Part shown: positions 1 through 7,765 of the stretch, one piece after another
How positions within the stretch are numbered: position 1 is the first letter of the stretch
How the letters are laid out: each line of letters opens with the position of its first letter
Origin: Ruminococcus sp.
GTDB lineage: Bacteria; Bacillota; Clostridia; Oscillospirales; Ruminococcaceae
Length of the DNA: 64,000 nt
Direction of reading: 5' to 3'
Assembly: GCF_019423705.1 (NCBI RefSeq)
Contig: NZ_JAHZAX010000010.1
Span: forward strand, 9,485-73,484
Made by a program: the position numbers and the translations under genes
Notes under the pieces: model-generated
What the model was told of the DNA's origin: nothing
Databases searched by the model: none
The model's input: only the letters and a program-made list of their open reading frames with translations

Positions 1-24
1 CATTAATTTCAAGCTATTTTGAGC

Positions 25-53
25 TTTACAAGAAAAAAAGGGGTGTTTACAAG
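25..53 (+). promoter_or_regulatory. Paired TTTACAAG box, copy A
   Basis: TTTACAAG occurs at 25-32 and again at 46-53, exactly 21 bp apart, with a purine-rich spacer. A near-identical pair lies at 654-682. A possible -10 (TTATCT, 83-88) follows about 30 bp downstream. Direct repeats two helical turns apart just upstream of a promoter are typical of activator sites such as those of LytTR-type response regulators. The regulator is unknown and the role is inferred. Confidence 0.55.
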
Positions 54-121
54 AATTTTGTAGCCTGTTTTAGAAATCGGTGTTATCTTAATGGCATCGA
101 TTTGTAAAGGAGGCAAATAAT

Positions 122-166
122 ATGTTCTATAATTTTTGGCTTGCATTTTATAAATTCTTCAAGTAA
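122..166 (+). CDS. 14-residue aromatic peptide MFYNFWLAFYKFFK
   Basis: A 14-codon ORF has a very good ribosome site (AAAGGAGG, 107-114) about 7 nt before its ATG. Seven of its 14 residues are Phe, Tyr or Trp, and two lysines are the only charges. It lies just downstream of the first paired TTTACAAG box and 12 bp before the next gene, so the two are probably co-transcribed. It could be a membrane-active or signalling peptide, a leader peptide, or a chance ORF; the strong ribosome site argues against chance. No family is recognised. Confidence 0.45.
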   Translation: MFYNFWLAFYKFFK

Positions 167-178
167 GGCGGTGCGGTT

Positions 179-604
179 ATGCCGATAGTTGAACACCAGT
201 ATCTACATTATAAAAATGTTTTATGTTTTGAAATGCAGCTTGATTACGGAGAAATAGAGGACTTTGCCCAAAGAATCGATTATAGTCTTGACGTTTTAGA
301 TCTATCCCGTGACGGGAAAATTGTTATTACTCAAAAATCCCCTTTTCTTGAGTTTCTGATTCCTGTAGATAAACAATTTTCAAGCAGCAAGCATTACCGC
401 TATAAACCGGAGTTCAAACTTGTAAATGCTATAAGGACAAGACATTACGGTTCTTTCGACAGTATTCAAAACAAAGTGGAGGAGCTTAAGAAGTATATTC
501 AAGACCAGTCTTTTTTGCCCGCTACCCCTCCGTACTTCATTGTTCAGGATATTAAAAACAATATTTATGATGTATATATTGGTATCAATGAAAACATTTT
601 ATGA
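179..604 (+). CDS. GyrI-fold / DUF5085-like small protein
   Basis: This 141-residue protein has no signal peptide or membrane segment. Its second half (VNAIRTRHYGSF, then a helix, then PPYFIVQD and a final beta strand YDVYIGIN) resembles the ligand-binding GyrI/SRPBCC-type fold seen in DUF5085 proteins. From memory, DUF5085 proteins often accompany LXG/type VII polymorphic toxin genes, which would suit the toxin locus that follows, but the match is by eye. AAGGCGG precedes the ATG. A strong terminator at 613-649 separates it from the large secreted-protein gene, so the two are not one operon, though both carry the same upstream box. Confidence 0.5.
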   Translation: MPIVEHQYLHYKNVLCFEMQLDYGEIEDFAQRIDYSLDVLDLSRDGKIVITQKSPFLEFLIPVDKQFSSSKHYRYKPEFKLVNAIRTRHYGSFDSIQNKVEELKKYIQDQSFLPATPPYFIVQDIKNNIYDVYIGINENIL

Positions 605-612
605 AATGTGAA

Positions 613-649
613 AACGAGGTCGGATTTTAGTAATCTGATCTCGTTTTTG
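613..649 (+). terminator. Rho-independent terminator
   Basis: A 14-bp stem (613-626 with 632-645, two G-U pairs) around a short loop runs into a T tract. It ends the 179-604 transcription unit just before the second TTTACAAG box. Confidence 0.85.
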
Positions 650-653
650 TGCC

Positions 654-682
654 TTTACAAGGAAAAAGGGGGTGTTTACAAG
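654..682 (+). promoter_or_regulatory. Paired TTTACAAG box, copy B
   Basis: TTTACAAG at 654-661 and 675-682 repeats the arrangement at 25-53: same 21-bp period, a spacer rich in A then G, and a following AA(T/A)TTTGT. A weak -10 (TATTTT, 713-718) lies about 30 bp downstream, as in copy A. It sits directly before the large secreted-protein gene, so one regulator probably controls both units. Confidence 0.55.
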
Positions 683-767
683 AAATTTGTTGAGAACAGT
701 ATGATTTTGTGGTATTTTTATGGAGTTAGTAAACTAACAAGAATAAATAATTATGGAGGTAGTAAAT

Positions 768-3700
768 ATGTTCAAACCAAAAACAAAGTCACGGCTAAAA
801 CGAACATTGTCCGGCATACTTGCCTTTGCTATGACAGCGAGTGTGGCAGCTGTCATGCCGGCAGCGGCTGAGGAAACAGCAAAGTATCCCTATGCTATTT
901 TTTCCGCAGACGAAGATGCAGGCATTACTTTAAATGCTGACAGTTTCACCTTAAACGGTAATGCTTACACAAACGGCGTATTCTCGAAGACTACTCAGTA
1001 TCCCAATATCAACGGCACTATTACGGATCATAGTGATATTGAAGAAGATAATACAGGGGAAAAAGGAAACGAAGACGTATTTGACGTAAGTAGGGATATG
1101 ATACTCATTCATACCAAGCTTGCAGACAAATATTTTACCGAAAACTGCGATACATACAACGAAGATTATACATATTCCGATATGAATATTAATATAAATA
1201 ATTCTGTCTACGTTACGGGCAAACTGAGCCTGGACGGCAATATCAGCCTGAATAACGCTGTAGGAGCAGTTTCAGACGTTGATCTTTCCGGCGGAAATCT
1301 CAACGGCAACAACACGGTTATCTATTCAAAATTCGGTGATATTGACATCTCAAACAGTCAGGCTTCGGTAAACGGACTGATCTATGCTCCGTTCGGAACT
1401 GTTACCATAGACTGCGACAACTTCAATATGAACGGACTTATCATTGCTCAGAATGTTGTTATCGACGGTTATGGAGCTAATATCAACTACAGCAGTTCAT
1501 GGGCTGAATTAGTTGGCACAGAGAGCGAAGAACTCAGCTGGACAATGGACGATTGGCAGTACCTTGCCGATACAGACGAGGACGGTTTGCCTAACCTTAT
1601 TGAAAAGGAAATCGGCTCAGACCCGTACAATCCTGACACAGATGGTGACGGACTTCCTGACGGATACGAGGCATTAACGCTTGGAACAGATCCAACAAAG
1701 CCCGATACCGATGACAACGGCGTCCTTGACTGCGATGAGGATTTTGATGAAGACGGATTAACAAATCTTCAGGAGTATGAACTTGGTACAGAGCCTTATA
1801 ATGATGATACGGACGGCGACGGACTTAATGACGGCGAGGAGATCAACACTTACATAACTGATCCGCTCAAGGTTGACACCGATGATGACGGACTTGAGGA
1901 CGGTGACGAGATCTACTTTGAAACAGATCCGCTGAATCCCGATACCGATGGCAACGGCATTTCCGACGGCGATGAAAAGCGTTTACAGACATTTATTCAT
2001 GAAGTCGAAAACGATGATTGTGCCGTTACAGAAGTCCGTGTATCTATGGAGGGTACGGGAAATCTTCAAAAGACAACAACCGTTGAGAGCATTATGAACA
2101 AGGATATACTCTGCACTGACGTTGTGGGACTGGTCGGCGAGCCTTTTGAAATCAAAACGACTTCGCAGTTTGATAAGGCTACGCTTACTTATGTGATCGA
2201 TAAGTCTAAGCTTGGTGATACCGAATTTGACAATCTGCTGTTTTTGTGGTATGATGAAGAAAATGACAATTTTGTTGAGCTGGATACTGTTCTCGATGAG
2301 GAGAACTCTACTGTAAGTGTGGAGACTACACACTTCAGTAAGTATATGCTGGTGGACAAAGTAGAGTGGTTCAATGCTTGGAAAAAAGCTTCACTTTATT
2401 TTGAAGATACCTACGAACCGCTTGCTACCGTGATTTGTTACGACTGTTCGGGAAGTATGAGTAGCAATGACCGTACCTTTAATTATAATATATATAACGA
2501 GGACGGGACGATAGCTTATTCTTATCCTACCTGCTACAGAAAGCTTGCAATAGATAATTATATAGATTCAATGACATTGACTGACAAAACGGCTCTGATC
2601 AGTTATGAAAGCTCTGCTAAGCTTGTAAGCGGATTTTCAAGTGATAATGACGTATTGAAAAGCCTTGTGAAACCGTATAACGGCGGTGGAACAAATACAA
2701 GAGCGGCTCTTGATATTGCTATCAATCAGCTTGAAACTGTTGAGCATTGGTATTCAAGACACGTTATTTTGCTTTCTGACGGCGATGTAAATATATCAGA
2801 GGAGTATATACAAAAGGCACAGGATAAAAAGATAAAAATACATACGATTGGTTTAGGTTACGGTGCAAGCAACAGCAGGCTGAAATCATATGCCGAGTCT
2901 ACCGGAGGACAATTCTTTGCGGCAGCGACTGCCGAGGAGCTTGAAGCTATTTATAACGATTTGTCAAGAGATAATCATTTTGATCTTCAGAACATGGAGG
3001 ATCTGGACGGCGACGGTCTTCCAGATGAATTTGAGGTTTCGGGATTGGTTGTTTCTAATGCACAGATTTTCTATACCGATCCTGAAAATCCGGATTGTGA
3101 CGGGGACGGATTGCTTGATGGAGAAGAAATTTCAATCGAAAATCCTAAGTTTGTAATCAAAAAGGATTCTACAGGCGGCCATGCGGAATATTCTTCATTA
3201 GTGTTCAGATACAACTCGGATCCTTGGAATGAGGATACTGATGGAGATGGGTTAGATGATGACAGCGATTTTGACCCGATTCATCCTGCAACTGATGACC
3301 AATTAAAAATTATTGACTTTTTTGATTCAGCTGAACTTCTTGAAATACAGTATTTGGCACAATTTTGTGAAAGATTCGAATGCTCCCCAATTATTGCGAT
3401 AGATTACATAAATGTTTATCGCAGACATGCTGATTATGCGATTGACGAAGTGATTGAGGATTTAGCGTCATTAGGGTATAAATGCGATAAAGCTGCATTC
3501 CAAATTTATTATACAGAATATTTTAATTATAGAGACGAAACTTCTTGGTCTCAGATAATGAGCATAGGTTATACAAGTTGGACACAATCTTTTCAGTTTT
3601 TCTTATCTACTTGGGTGTTAGAAAATGCTTTTCAGGCTAAGAACACCAAAGCTGTTAATTCTTTTGAATTATCTAAAAAACAGCAAGCTGCATTAGATGA

Positions 3701-4118
3701 TATTTCTAAAATATCTCAAAAAGGCGATATTGTCAAAATAGAATCAGCTGAAAAAGTAAACAGCGAATTTAAAACCAATTCTAACTACAAACCACCCTAT
3801 CAACCTGGGACAAAGACCATAACCGTTAAACTTAAAGAAAACACAAAATTTGTTAGGGTTTATCGAGAGTCTGGAAAACTAACCGGAGGTTGGGTAATGG
3901 AAGCTGAGCAAATTGAAGGTCTAACACCGTCACAGATAAAAAACAAATTTGCTTTGGAGTATGAACCTAAATATATTTGTGATGTTGAAATTCCTGCAGG
4001 AAATACTGTTCGTTATGGAATCGCCAATAAAATAATAAATTGGGGGAACGGCGGCGGAACTCAATATGATTTAATGGGTCAGTTTATTGGTAAGTTCACA
4101 AACGAACGATTATTATGA
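768..4118 (+). CDS. Secreted TSP3-VWA protein with C-terminal polymorphic-toxin-like domain
   Basis: The 1116-residue product starts at ATG 768 because GGAGGT (756-761) precedes it; an in-frame ATG at 753 lies upstream of that site. Order of parts: signal peptide (1-36, basic then hydrophobic, ending AAAEE); a repetitive Asn-rich beta head (about 40-250); thrombospondin-type-3 calcium repeats (267-405, DTDGDGL units); a linker; a VWA domain (550-735) whose MIDAS reads DCSGSMS with Asp559; a second calcium block (744-835); a variable tail. The last 100 residues (VRVYRES, GGWVM, AL, VEIPAG, GGGTQYDL) follow a pattern seen at the end of bacterial polymorphic toxins, probably an NAD-processing type; that enzymatic guess is tentative. 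Candidate immunity genes follow directly. The region after the second calcium block is more AT-rich than the front, as expected for an exchanged tip. Confidence 0.8.
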   Translation: MFKPKTKSRLKRTLSGILAFAMTASVAAVMPAAAEETAKYPYAIFSADEDAGITLNADSFTLNGNAYTNGVFSKTTQYPNINGTITDHSDIEEDNTGEKGNEDVFDVSRDMILIHTKLADKYFTENCDTYNEDYTYSDMNININNSVYVTGKLSLDGNISLNNAVGAVSDVDLSGGNLNGNNTVIYSKFGDIDISNSQASVNGLIYAPFGTVTIDCDNFNMNGLIIAQNVVIDGYGANINYSSSWAELVGTESEELSWTMDDWQYLADTDEDGLPNLIEKEIGSDPYNPDTDGDGLPDGYEALTLGTDPTKPDTDDNGVLDCDEDFDEDGLTNLQEYELGTEPYNDDTDGDGLNDGEEINTYITDPLKVDTDDDGLEDGDEIYFETDPLNPDTDGNGISDGDEKRLQTFIHEVENDDCAVTEVRVSMEGTGNLQKTTTVESIMNKDILCTDVVGLVGEPFEIKTTSQFDKATLTYVIDKSKLGDTEFDNLLFLWYDEENDNFVELDTVLDEENSTVSVETTHFSKYMLVDKVEWFNAWKKASLYFEDTYEPLATVICYDCSGSMSSNDRTFNYNIYNEDGTIAYSYPTCYRKLAIDNYIDSMTLTDKTALISYESSAKLVSGFSSDNDVLKSLVKPYNGGGTNTRAALDIAINQLETVEHWYSRHVILLSDGDVNISEEYIQKAQDKKIKIHTIGLGYGASNSRLKSYAESTGGQFFAAATAEELEAIYNDLSRDNHFDLQNMEDLDGDGLPDEFEVSGLVVSNAQIFYTDPENPDCDGDGLLDGEEISIENPKFVIKKDSTGGHAEYSSLVFRYNSDPWNEDTDGDGLDDDSDFDPIHPATDDQLKIIDFFDSAELLEIQYLAQFCERFECSPIIAIDYINVYRRHADYAIDEVIEDLASLGYKCDKAAFQIYYTEYFNYRDETSWSQIMSIGYTSWTQSFQFFLSTWVLENAFQAKNTKAVNSFELSKKQQAALDDISKISQKGDIVKIESAEKVNSEFKTNSNYKPPYQPGTKTITVKLKENTKFVRVYRESGKLTGGWVMEAEQIEGLTPSQIKNKFALEYEPKYICDVEIPAGNTVRYGIANKIINWGNGGGTQYDLMGQFIGKFTNERLL
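2970..3275 (+). repeat. Calcium-repeat block shared with the silent cassette
   Basis: This stretch of the large gene (from DNHF through LPDEFEVSGLV and YTDPENPDCDGDGLLDG to DTDGDGL) is repeated at 5252-5560 in the startless cassette. The cassette copy lacks about eight codons near the start. Beyond this block the two proteins are unrelated. It could serve as the homology arm for tip exchange. Confidence 0.8.
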
Positions 4119-4133
4119 TATCGGAGGTTAACT

Positions 4134-4484
4134 ATGCCTATTTTAAAAATACATAAAAATGCATTGTATGTTAATAACGAGCTGGTAAAATTTCAGTTTG
4201 AGATTGATACTGTCCTTGTTCTTGATTCACAGGTAATTGTACTAATAAAAACTCCATATGACATTGATAATAATGATAATGTTTACTCAGTTGATTTTCA
4301 TGGTAAAATTACTTGGCAGATAGAATCAGCAAAAAAAAGGTTTCCAAAGCTGCAATACACTCCATATGTTGGGCTTTCATATAAAAATGGCAGTGTGATT
4401 GTCAATGATTTTTACGGTACGGATTTTATCGTAGATATCAAAGATGGTAGACTTTTGGAGAGAAAAAGCGGTTCGAGATTTTGA
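4134..4484 (+). CDS. Candidate immunity protein
   Basis: A 116-residue soluble protein starts 15 bp after the toxin-like gene, with CGGAGGT 7 nt before its ATG. It is predicted to be nearly all beta strand (NVYSVDFHGKITWQI, then VIVNDFYGTDFIVDIKDGR). Similar small beta proteins with an xVYxxDxxGxxxWQI pattern are, from memory, commonly encoded right after toxins that end in a GGGxQYxL motif. Position and shape suggest it binds and blocks the tip domain of the preceding protein. No domain name can be assigned with confidence. Confidence 0.55.
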   Translation: MPILKIHKNALYVNNELVKFQFEIDTVLVLDSQVIVLIKTPYDIDNNDNVYSVDFHGKITWQIESAKKRFPKLQYTPYVGLSYKNGSVIVNDFYGTDFIVDIKDGRLLERKSGSRF

Positions 4485-4687
4485 AGTGGCATATATTGCA
4501 TTATGAGGAAGGCACTGTTGGTTTTAAAGTAGCAGAAAAGTATCAAAAAGCTAAAAATGAATTTTGCAAATCTGGTGCGGACTCAAAGACCGGCATTATA
4601 AATATAGGAGGTATGGTAAACGGTCATATGCCGGGAACATATTACTTTTTAGCAAATGATTATTTATACAAATTAAAAGCGAGTTGA
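4481..4687 (+). CDS. Small ORF, unknown (possible second immunity fragment)
   Basis: A 68-residue ORF begins at TTG 4481, overlapping the end of the previous gene by 4 bp. No convincing ribosome site is visible, so it would depend on translational coupling. The sequence (GIINIGGMVNGHMPGTYYF) is not recognised. It may be a real coupled gene or the leftover end of an older immunity gene. Confidence is low. Confidence 0.35.
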   Translation: MKWHILHYEEGTVGFKVAEKYQKAKNEFCKSGADSKTGIINIGGMVNGHMPGTYYFLANDYLYKLKAS

Positions 4688-4691
4688 TTTT

Positions 4692-5150
4692 ATGAAAAAG
4701 GGAAAAATTATGTCGATGATAGTGCCAATTATTTTTGTCATTATTCCGCAGATTATTGTAATTATTGCATCATCCTTTATGAAAAATGATCAATCTATAA
4801 TTTTGAATATAGGAGGGAGCATTGGTATTATATGTGGATTACTTGCATTAATTTTAATCTATCAAAATAAAATCAATGTGACAGGACATATTATTTCAAT
4901 ATTGATAGTTATATTAATTTCATTGATCATAACTTGTTTATCGTTCTTTGCACTTTCCTTTATAGGTATAATTTTTGGTGCAATAATAAGTACGGTTGTG
5001 TCAAATATGTTTTTGCTATTTAAATGTGATCCAAAGTCATTAAGGGAATCAGTGATTTTGATGTTGATTAATCCAATAAATTACGCCTTATTAGATGGCA
5101 TAGCCTGCATATTAGCAGTAATTATGTTTCCATTAAATATAGTAATTTAA
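4692..5150 (+). CDS. Four-helix membrane protein, candidate immunity
   Basis: This 152-residue protein is almost entirely hydrophobic, with about four membrane segments (near 8-28, 38-58, 65-105 and 122-150). It is AT-rich like the rest of the immunity region and starts 4 bp after the preceding ORF, so it is probably co-translated. Small multi-span proteins are common as immunity proteins to envelope-crossing or pore-forming toxins; that role here rests only on position. No family is recognised. Confidence 0.55.
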   Translation: MKKGKIMSMIVPIIFVIIPQIIVIIASSFMKNDQSIILNIGGSIGIICGLLALILIYQNKINVTGHIISILIVILISLIITCLSFFALSFIGIIFGAIISTVVSNMFLLFKCDPKSLRESVILMLINPINYALLDGIACILAVIMFPLNIVI

Positions 5151-5200
5151 TATCAAACTCGTATATGTGATAAACATTCAAAATAATAGATATTGTAAAA

Positions 5201-5230
5201 TTGCCGTACAGAGTAAAATCTGTACGGCAA
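5201..5230. terminator. Perfect 12-bp hairpin before the silent cassette
   Basis: TTGCCGTACAGA and its exact complement flank a 6-nt loop. On the minus side it is followed by TTTTAC, on the plus side by an A-rich run, so it may end transcription weakly in both directions. It marks the boundary between the active toxin/immunity unit and the silent cassette and could keep the latter untranscribed. Confidence 0.55.
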
Positions 5231-5236
5231 AAATAA

Positions 5237-5995
5237 AAATTATGCGTTATAGATAATCATTTCAATTTTGACCGTCTGCCGGATGAATTTGAGGTTTCGG
5301 GACTGGTTATTTCCAATGCTCAGGTTATTTATACCGACCCTGAAAATCCGGATTGCGACGATGACGATCTGTTAGACGGTCAGGAGATTTCTATTGACGG
5401 AGGTAAGTCAAAGACCGTTAAGGTCGGCAGTGCGTACGGCGGATATATCACGTATTCTACTGTTGTATTTAAGTATAGCTCCGATCCTAATAATGGTGAT
5501 ACGGATGGGGATGGTATATTAGATGTCAATGATTCAAAACCATGTGATCCTTATTTATGCACGGGTATATGGACAGCGTCAGATGAAAAGTTTTCTACTA
5601 CTGTTCAAGCCGAACTTTTAAAACTGGAACTGGCATGGCACTTAGCAGTTACTGATACTGATAAAATAGATATTGCTAATAGGGCTGATGAATTTGCCTG
5701 GTTTTTAGGCGGAGATGTCAGTGCTGCGGAACGAGATTATTGGTTAAGCGAAGTTAATAAGTATAATCCTTCTATTAGCATAAGCGATGAAAAAGTATTT
5801 CATTCAATAATGTTCATTGCAGGTATACTTGAGCCATCTCCAGATGATGCATGGAAACTTATTTCGAAAAAAGCTAAAAAAGAAATGCTTGAAAAATGTG
5901 ATGAAGGAGTTGTAAAAAAATTTCTTAAATCTATGGGAAAGCAAGCGACGAAAGAAGGTACGATGGGAATAAAAAAGCTTAGTGGAAAAGGATAA
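5237..5995 (+). pseudogene. Silent (orphan) C-terminal toxin cassette without a start
   Basis: An open frame runs from 5237 (after a stop at 5234) to 5995 with no start codon or ribosome site near its beginning. From codon 5252 it matches residues 735 onward of the large secreted protein: DNHF, LPDEFEVSGLV, YTDPENPDC, DLLDGQEIS, SDPNNGDTDGDG. After about 5570 it diverges into a different helical tail ending GIKKLSGKG. It therefore looks like an alternative toxin tip that needs recombination into the full gene to be expressed, as described for orphan modules of contact-dependent inhibition and Rhs loci. Its extreme tail seems to continue in another frame at 6004. Confidence 0.75.
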
Positions 5996-6003
5996 AAGGA
6001 TTT

Positions 6004-6111
6004 ATGTATGATGTTAAAGTTAAGGGAAAAGGAGGTGCTTATAGGCTACTTGGTAATAAAACAGAAAATGGAGAGATATTTTGGGAGGTTTTCGAAAAAA
6101 CACATAAATGA
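6004..6111 (+). pseudogene. Frame-shifted C-terminal tail of the silent cassette (or a separate 35-residue ORF)
   Basis: Immediately after the cassette stop, another frame reads YDVKVKGKGGAYRLLG, then a short strand ending EVFEKTHK. This has the look of a small RNase-type toxin core (RelE/HigB-like: YR, a strand, then F-K-T-x-K), so the cassette may once have read through into it before an indel in the A-rich stretch near 5985-6000. An AAGGA precedes ATG 6004, so independent translation is also possible. Its stop overlaps the next start as ATGA. Confidence 0.45.
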
Positions 6112-6524
6112 GAATATATGAAATATTAAAAAAGACAAGTCCTGAAGATGTTATATCAAAAATTAAGCTACATTATGGCAATAAGTATATAGATCTTTAT
6201 AAAGATTTGTTCTTTGATTTACTTAATATGAATCCGACATATAACGGGCAAAAACTATGTATATTTATTACGGCATACATTCAAAACGAAAATGATGATA
6301 TTAGAAAACTTGAAATATTTGACGAGAATGATTCAACAATTGATTTTGATGTAAGTGCCTACGAGTTATCTTCAAAAACAATTTATTCGATAGCATCATC
6401 GCCTTATGCGGATTTTTTAAATTATACTATTGATGAGGAAACACTGCGCAGATATTCATTTCCAACAATATTAGCACATTGTTTTTATGAAATCACTTCG
6501 TATGGTTTTGAGGATAATGTATGA
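6108..6524 (+). CDS. DUF6557-like protein, candidate immunity to the silent cassette
   Basis: This 138-residue acidic, soluble protein starts at ATG 6108, sharing ATGA with the stop of the preceding reading frame. The end (TILAHCFYEITSYGF) matches the AHCLWEITFYGF signature I recall for the DUF6557 family. Placement right behind an orphan toxin tip suggests an immunity protein kept to protect against siblings that express that tip; this is inferred from context. Confidence 0.6.
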   Translation: MRIYEILKKTSPEDVISKIKLHYGNKYIDLYKDLFFDLLNMNPTYNGQKLCIFITAYIQNENDDIRKLEIFDENDSTIDFDVSAYELSSKTIYSIASSPYADFLNYTIDEETLRRYSFPTILAHCFYEITSYGFEDNV

Positions 6525-6608
6525 TTTGCTTTTGCACATGGCGTTATTTTTCGGATAGCAGAAATTATTTAATATAAATTTCTGTAAAATTATATATTGT
6601 GAGAATTT

Positions 6609-7184
6609 ATGAAAATAATAAGAAGAATAGAAATAGCAACAATTTTAGTTGTTGCTTTGAATTTGATTTTTGAGTTTTTGTTTCATATAAGCATTAAAAT
6701 CATTCCAAAATTTTTCATTGTTTCGCTTTGCACAGTAGTCTTGTTTTTGACATCAGTAGTTTCTGTTTTTCTTCATTTATCCAAAAATAAAAGCAAAATT
6801 TTTAAAAACTCATGTAAAGCTATTATTTCATTATTTTTATCCTTGATCTTGTTAATTAACGTTCCCTTTAACTATAAAACGGAACGATTAAGGTTTACCC
6901 ATAGTGATTATGAAATAGTAATATCAAGATATTATGTAATGACTGTTCAAAGAATACAGGTGCTGGTCACTGATAATTCTGTTTTTGCTCATGAGATTTT
7001 ATATGTTGGATTACCAACTGGAGATTTTGATCTGTCTGATTCGGTGAAAATAAGTTGGAGTTCAGATGATTGCTTTGAGTTAATTTATAAACCTACATTG
7101 TCACATTCATACAGTTGGAAATATAATTTTAAGGACAGTGAAGTAACATATCTTAGTTCAGATGAGTTTGAGGTTTCGGACTGA
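6609..7184 (+). CDS. Membrane protein with three N-terminal helices; its end lies in a cassette junction
   Basis: The 191-residue product has hydrophobic segments near 9-28, 34-58 and 68-88, then a soluble beta-rich domain of about 100 residues. Its last codons (DEFEVSD, stop) fall inside a 29-bp copy of the cassette junction, where the toxin protein reads DEFEVSGLV; one G is missing here and the frame closes. It may be the immunity gene of a lost third cassette, fused at its end to the scar. No strong ribosome site is visible (GTGAG before ATG). Confidence 0.55.
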   Translation: MKIIRRIEIATILVVALNLIFEFLFHISIKIIPKFFIVSLCTVVLFLTSVVSVFLHLSKNKSKIFKNSCKAIISLFLSLILLINVPFNYKTERLRFTHSDYEIVISRYYVMTVQRIQVLVTDNSVFAHEILYVGLPTGDFDLSDSVKISWSSDDCFELIYKPTLSHSYSWKYNFKDSEVTYLSSDEFEVSD

Positions 7185-7189
7185 TTATT
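7161..7189 (+). repeat. Third copy of the cassette junction (scar)
   Basis: GATGAGTTTGAGGTTTCGG followed by ACTGATTATT matches the start of the second calcium block at 3026 onward and 5281 onward with a few substitutions and one deleted G. Nothing else of a cassette follows. It looks like the remains of a deleted or incoming tip module. Confidence 0.6.
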
Positions 7190-7368
7190 CTTCATTATGA
7201 TCGTCAGAGTGATAGTACTGACAATAAAAATTCTATGGTCAATCAGCTTGCTTCAAAAGCTTAAAAACTCTTAAAAATCTTTGCTTTGTGAGGCGTGACG
7301 GTAGAAATCAAAGACGAGTTTCAATGTCAAAATTTCAGAGTTACTGTCAACGAAAGGTGCTCTCGAAA

Positions 7369-7478
7369 GTACACAGCGTAACGGAGATATTTGTCCCTAA
7401 CTCGCAGTAGAGTAAACATACCATCCTCTGAGGAAAAGGGCGACACACGCCGATTGTTGTGGTGTACGAGGGGATTAC
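7369..7478 (+). ncRNA. Structured non-coding segment, copy 1
   Basis: The outer arms GTACAC (7369) and GTGTAC (7462) pair, and CACAC...GTTGTG forms an inner hairpin. It shares with 8877-8978 the conserved core CTCGCA-TAGAGTAAACA (here 7401-7418), a preceding TAACGG-GAT-TTTGT and a following TACGAGG. The middle differs in sequence while keeping arms that can pair, suggesting conserved RNA structure. No known RNA family is recognised. Confidence 0.45.
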
Positions 7479-7582
7479 CCCGCTCCTGTTTTAAAGAAGC
7501 AAGCTGTGACAAATTATTTAGCCTAGTAAATCTTCACGGCAAGAGATATCATTTTTTGAACATAATAAAATCATTCTCTCGA

Positions 7583-7614
7583 ACCACTGTCGGAAAACAC
7601 GGCAGTGGTTTTTC
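7583..7614 (+). terminator. Terminator-like hairpin
   Basis: ACCACTG/CAGTGGT (7-bp core stem) is followed by TTTTTCT. It would end a short non-coding transcript covering the structured segment at 7369-7478. Confidence 0.7.
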
Positions 7615-7651
7615 TATGTCGGATCATAGATGTTTACCACCTTACTTTTTA

Positions 7652-7678
7652 CGGTAGGTCGTGATTCACGTCCTACCG
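7652..7678. repeat. Long imperfect palindrome
   Basis: CGGTAGG-t-CGTG-att-CACG-t-CCTACCG forms a hairpin of 11 pairs with one symmetrical mismatch. Nothing T-rich follows, so it is not an obvious terminator; a protein-binding or nick site of the mobile element is possible. Confidence 0.6.
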
Positions 7679-7765
7679 CATCGTGTTGTGAAAATGCAAA
7701 AACAAAAAGTCATCACTGCTTCGTCCATTAGTCAATCATACAAGCTTTTAAAGGAACACTGAAAA

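Noticed and set aside
1560..1985. Asp-rich repeats as dockerin modules
   Set aside because: The units are DTDGDGL-type thrombospondin-3 repeats in a long uniform array, without the paired 22-residue dockerin layout, so cellulosome docking was not claimed.
7391..7657. 88-codon frame in the non-coding stretch
   Set aside because: It crosses the structured segment and a terminator-like hairpin, has no ribosome site and no protein-like composition.
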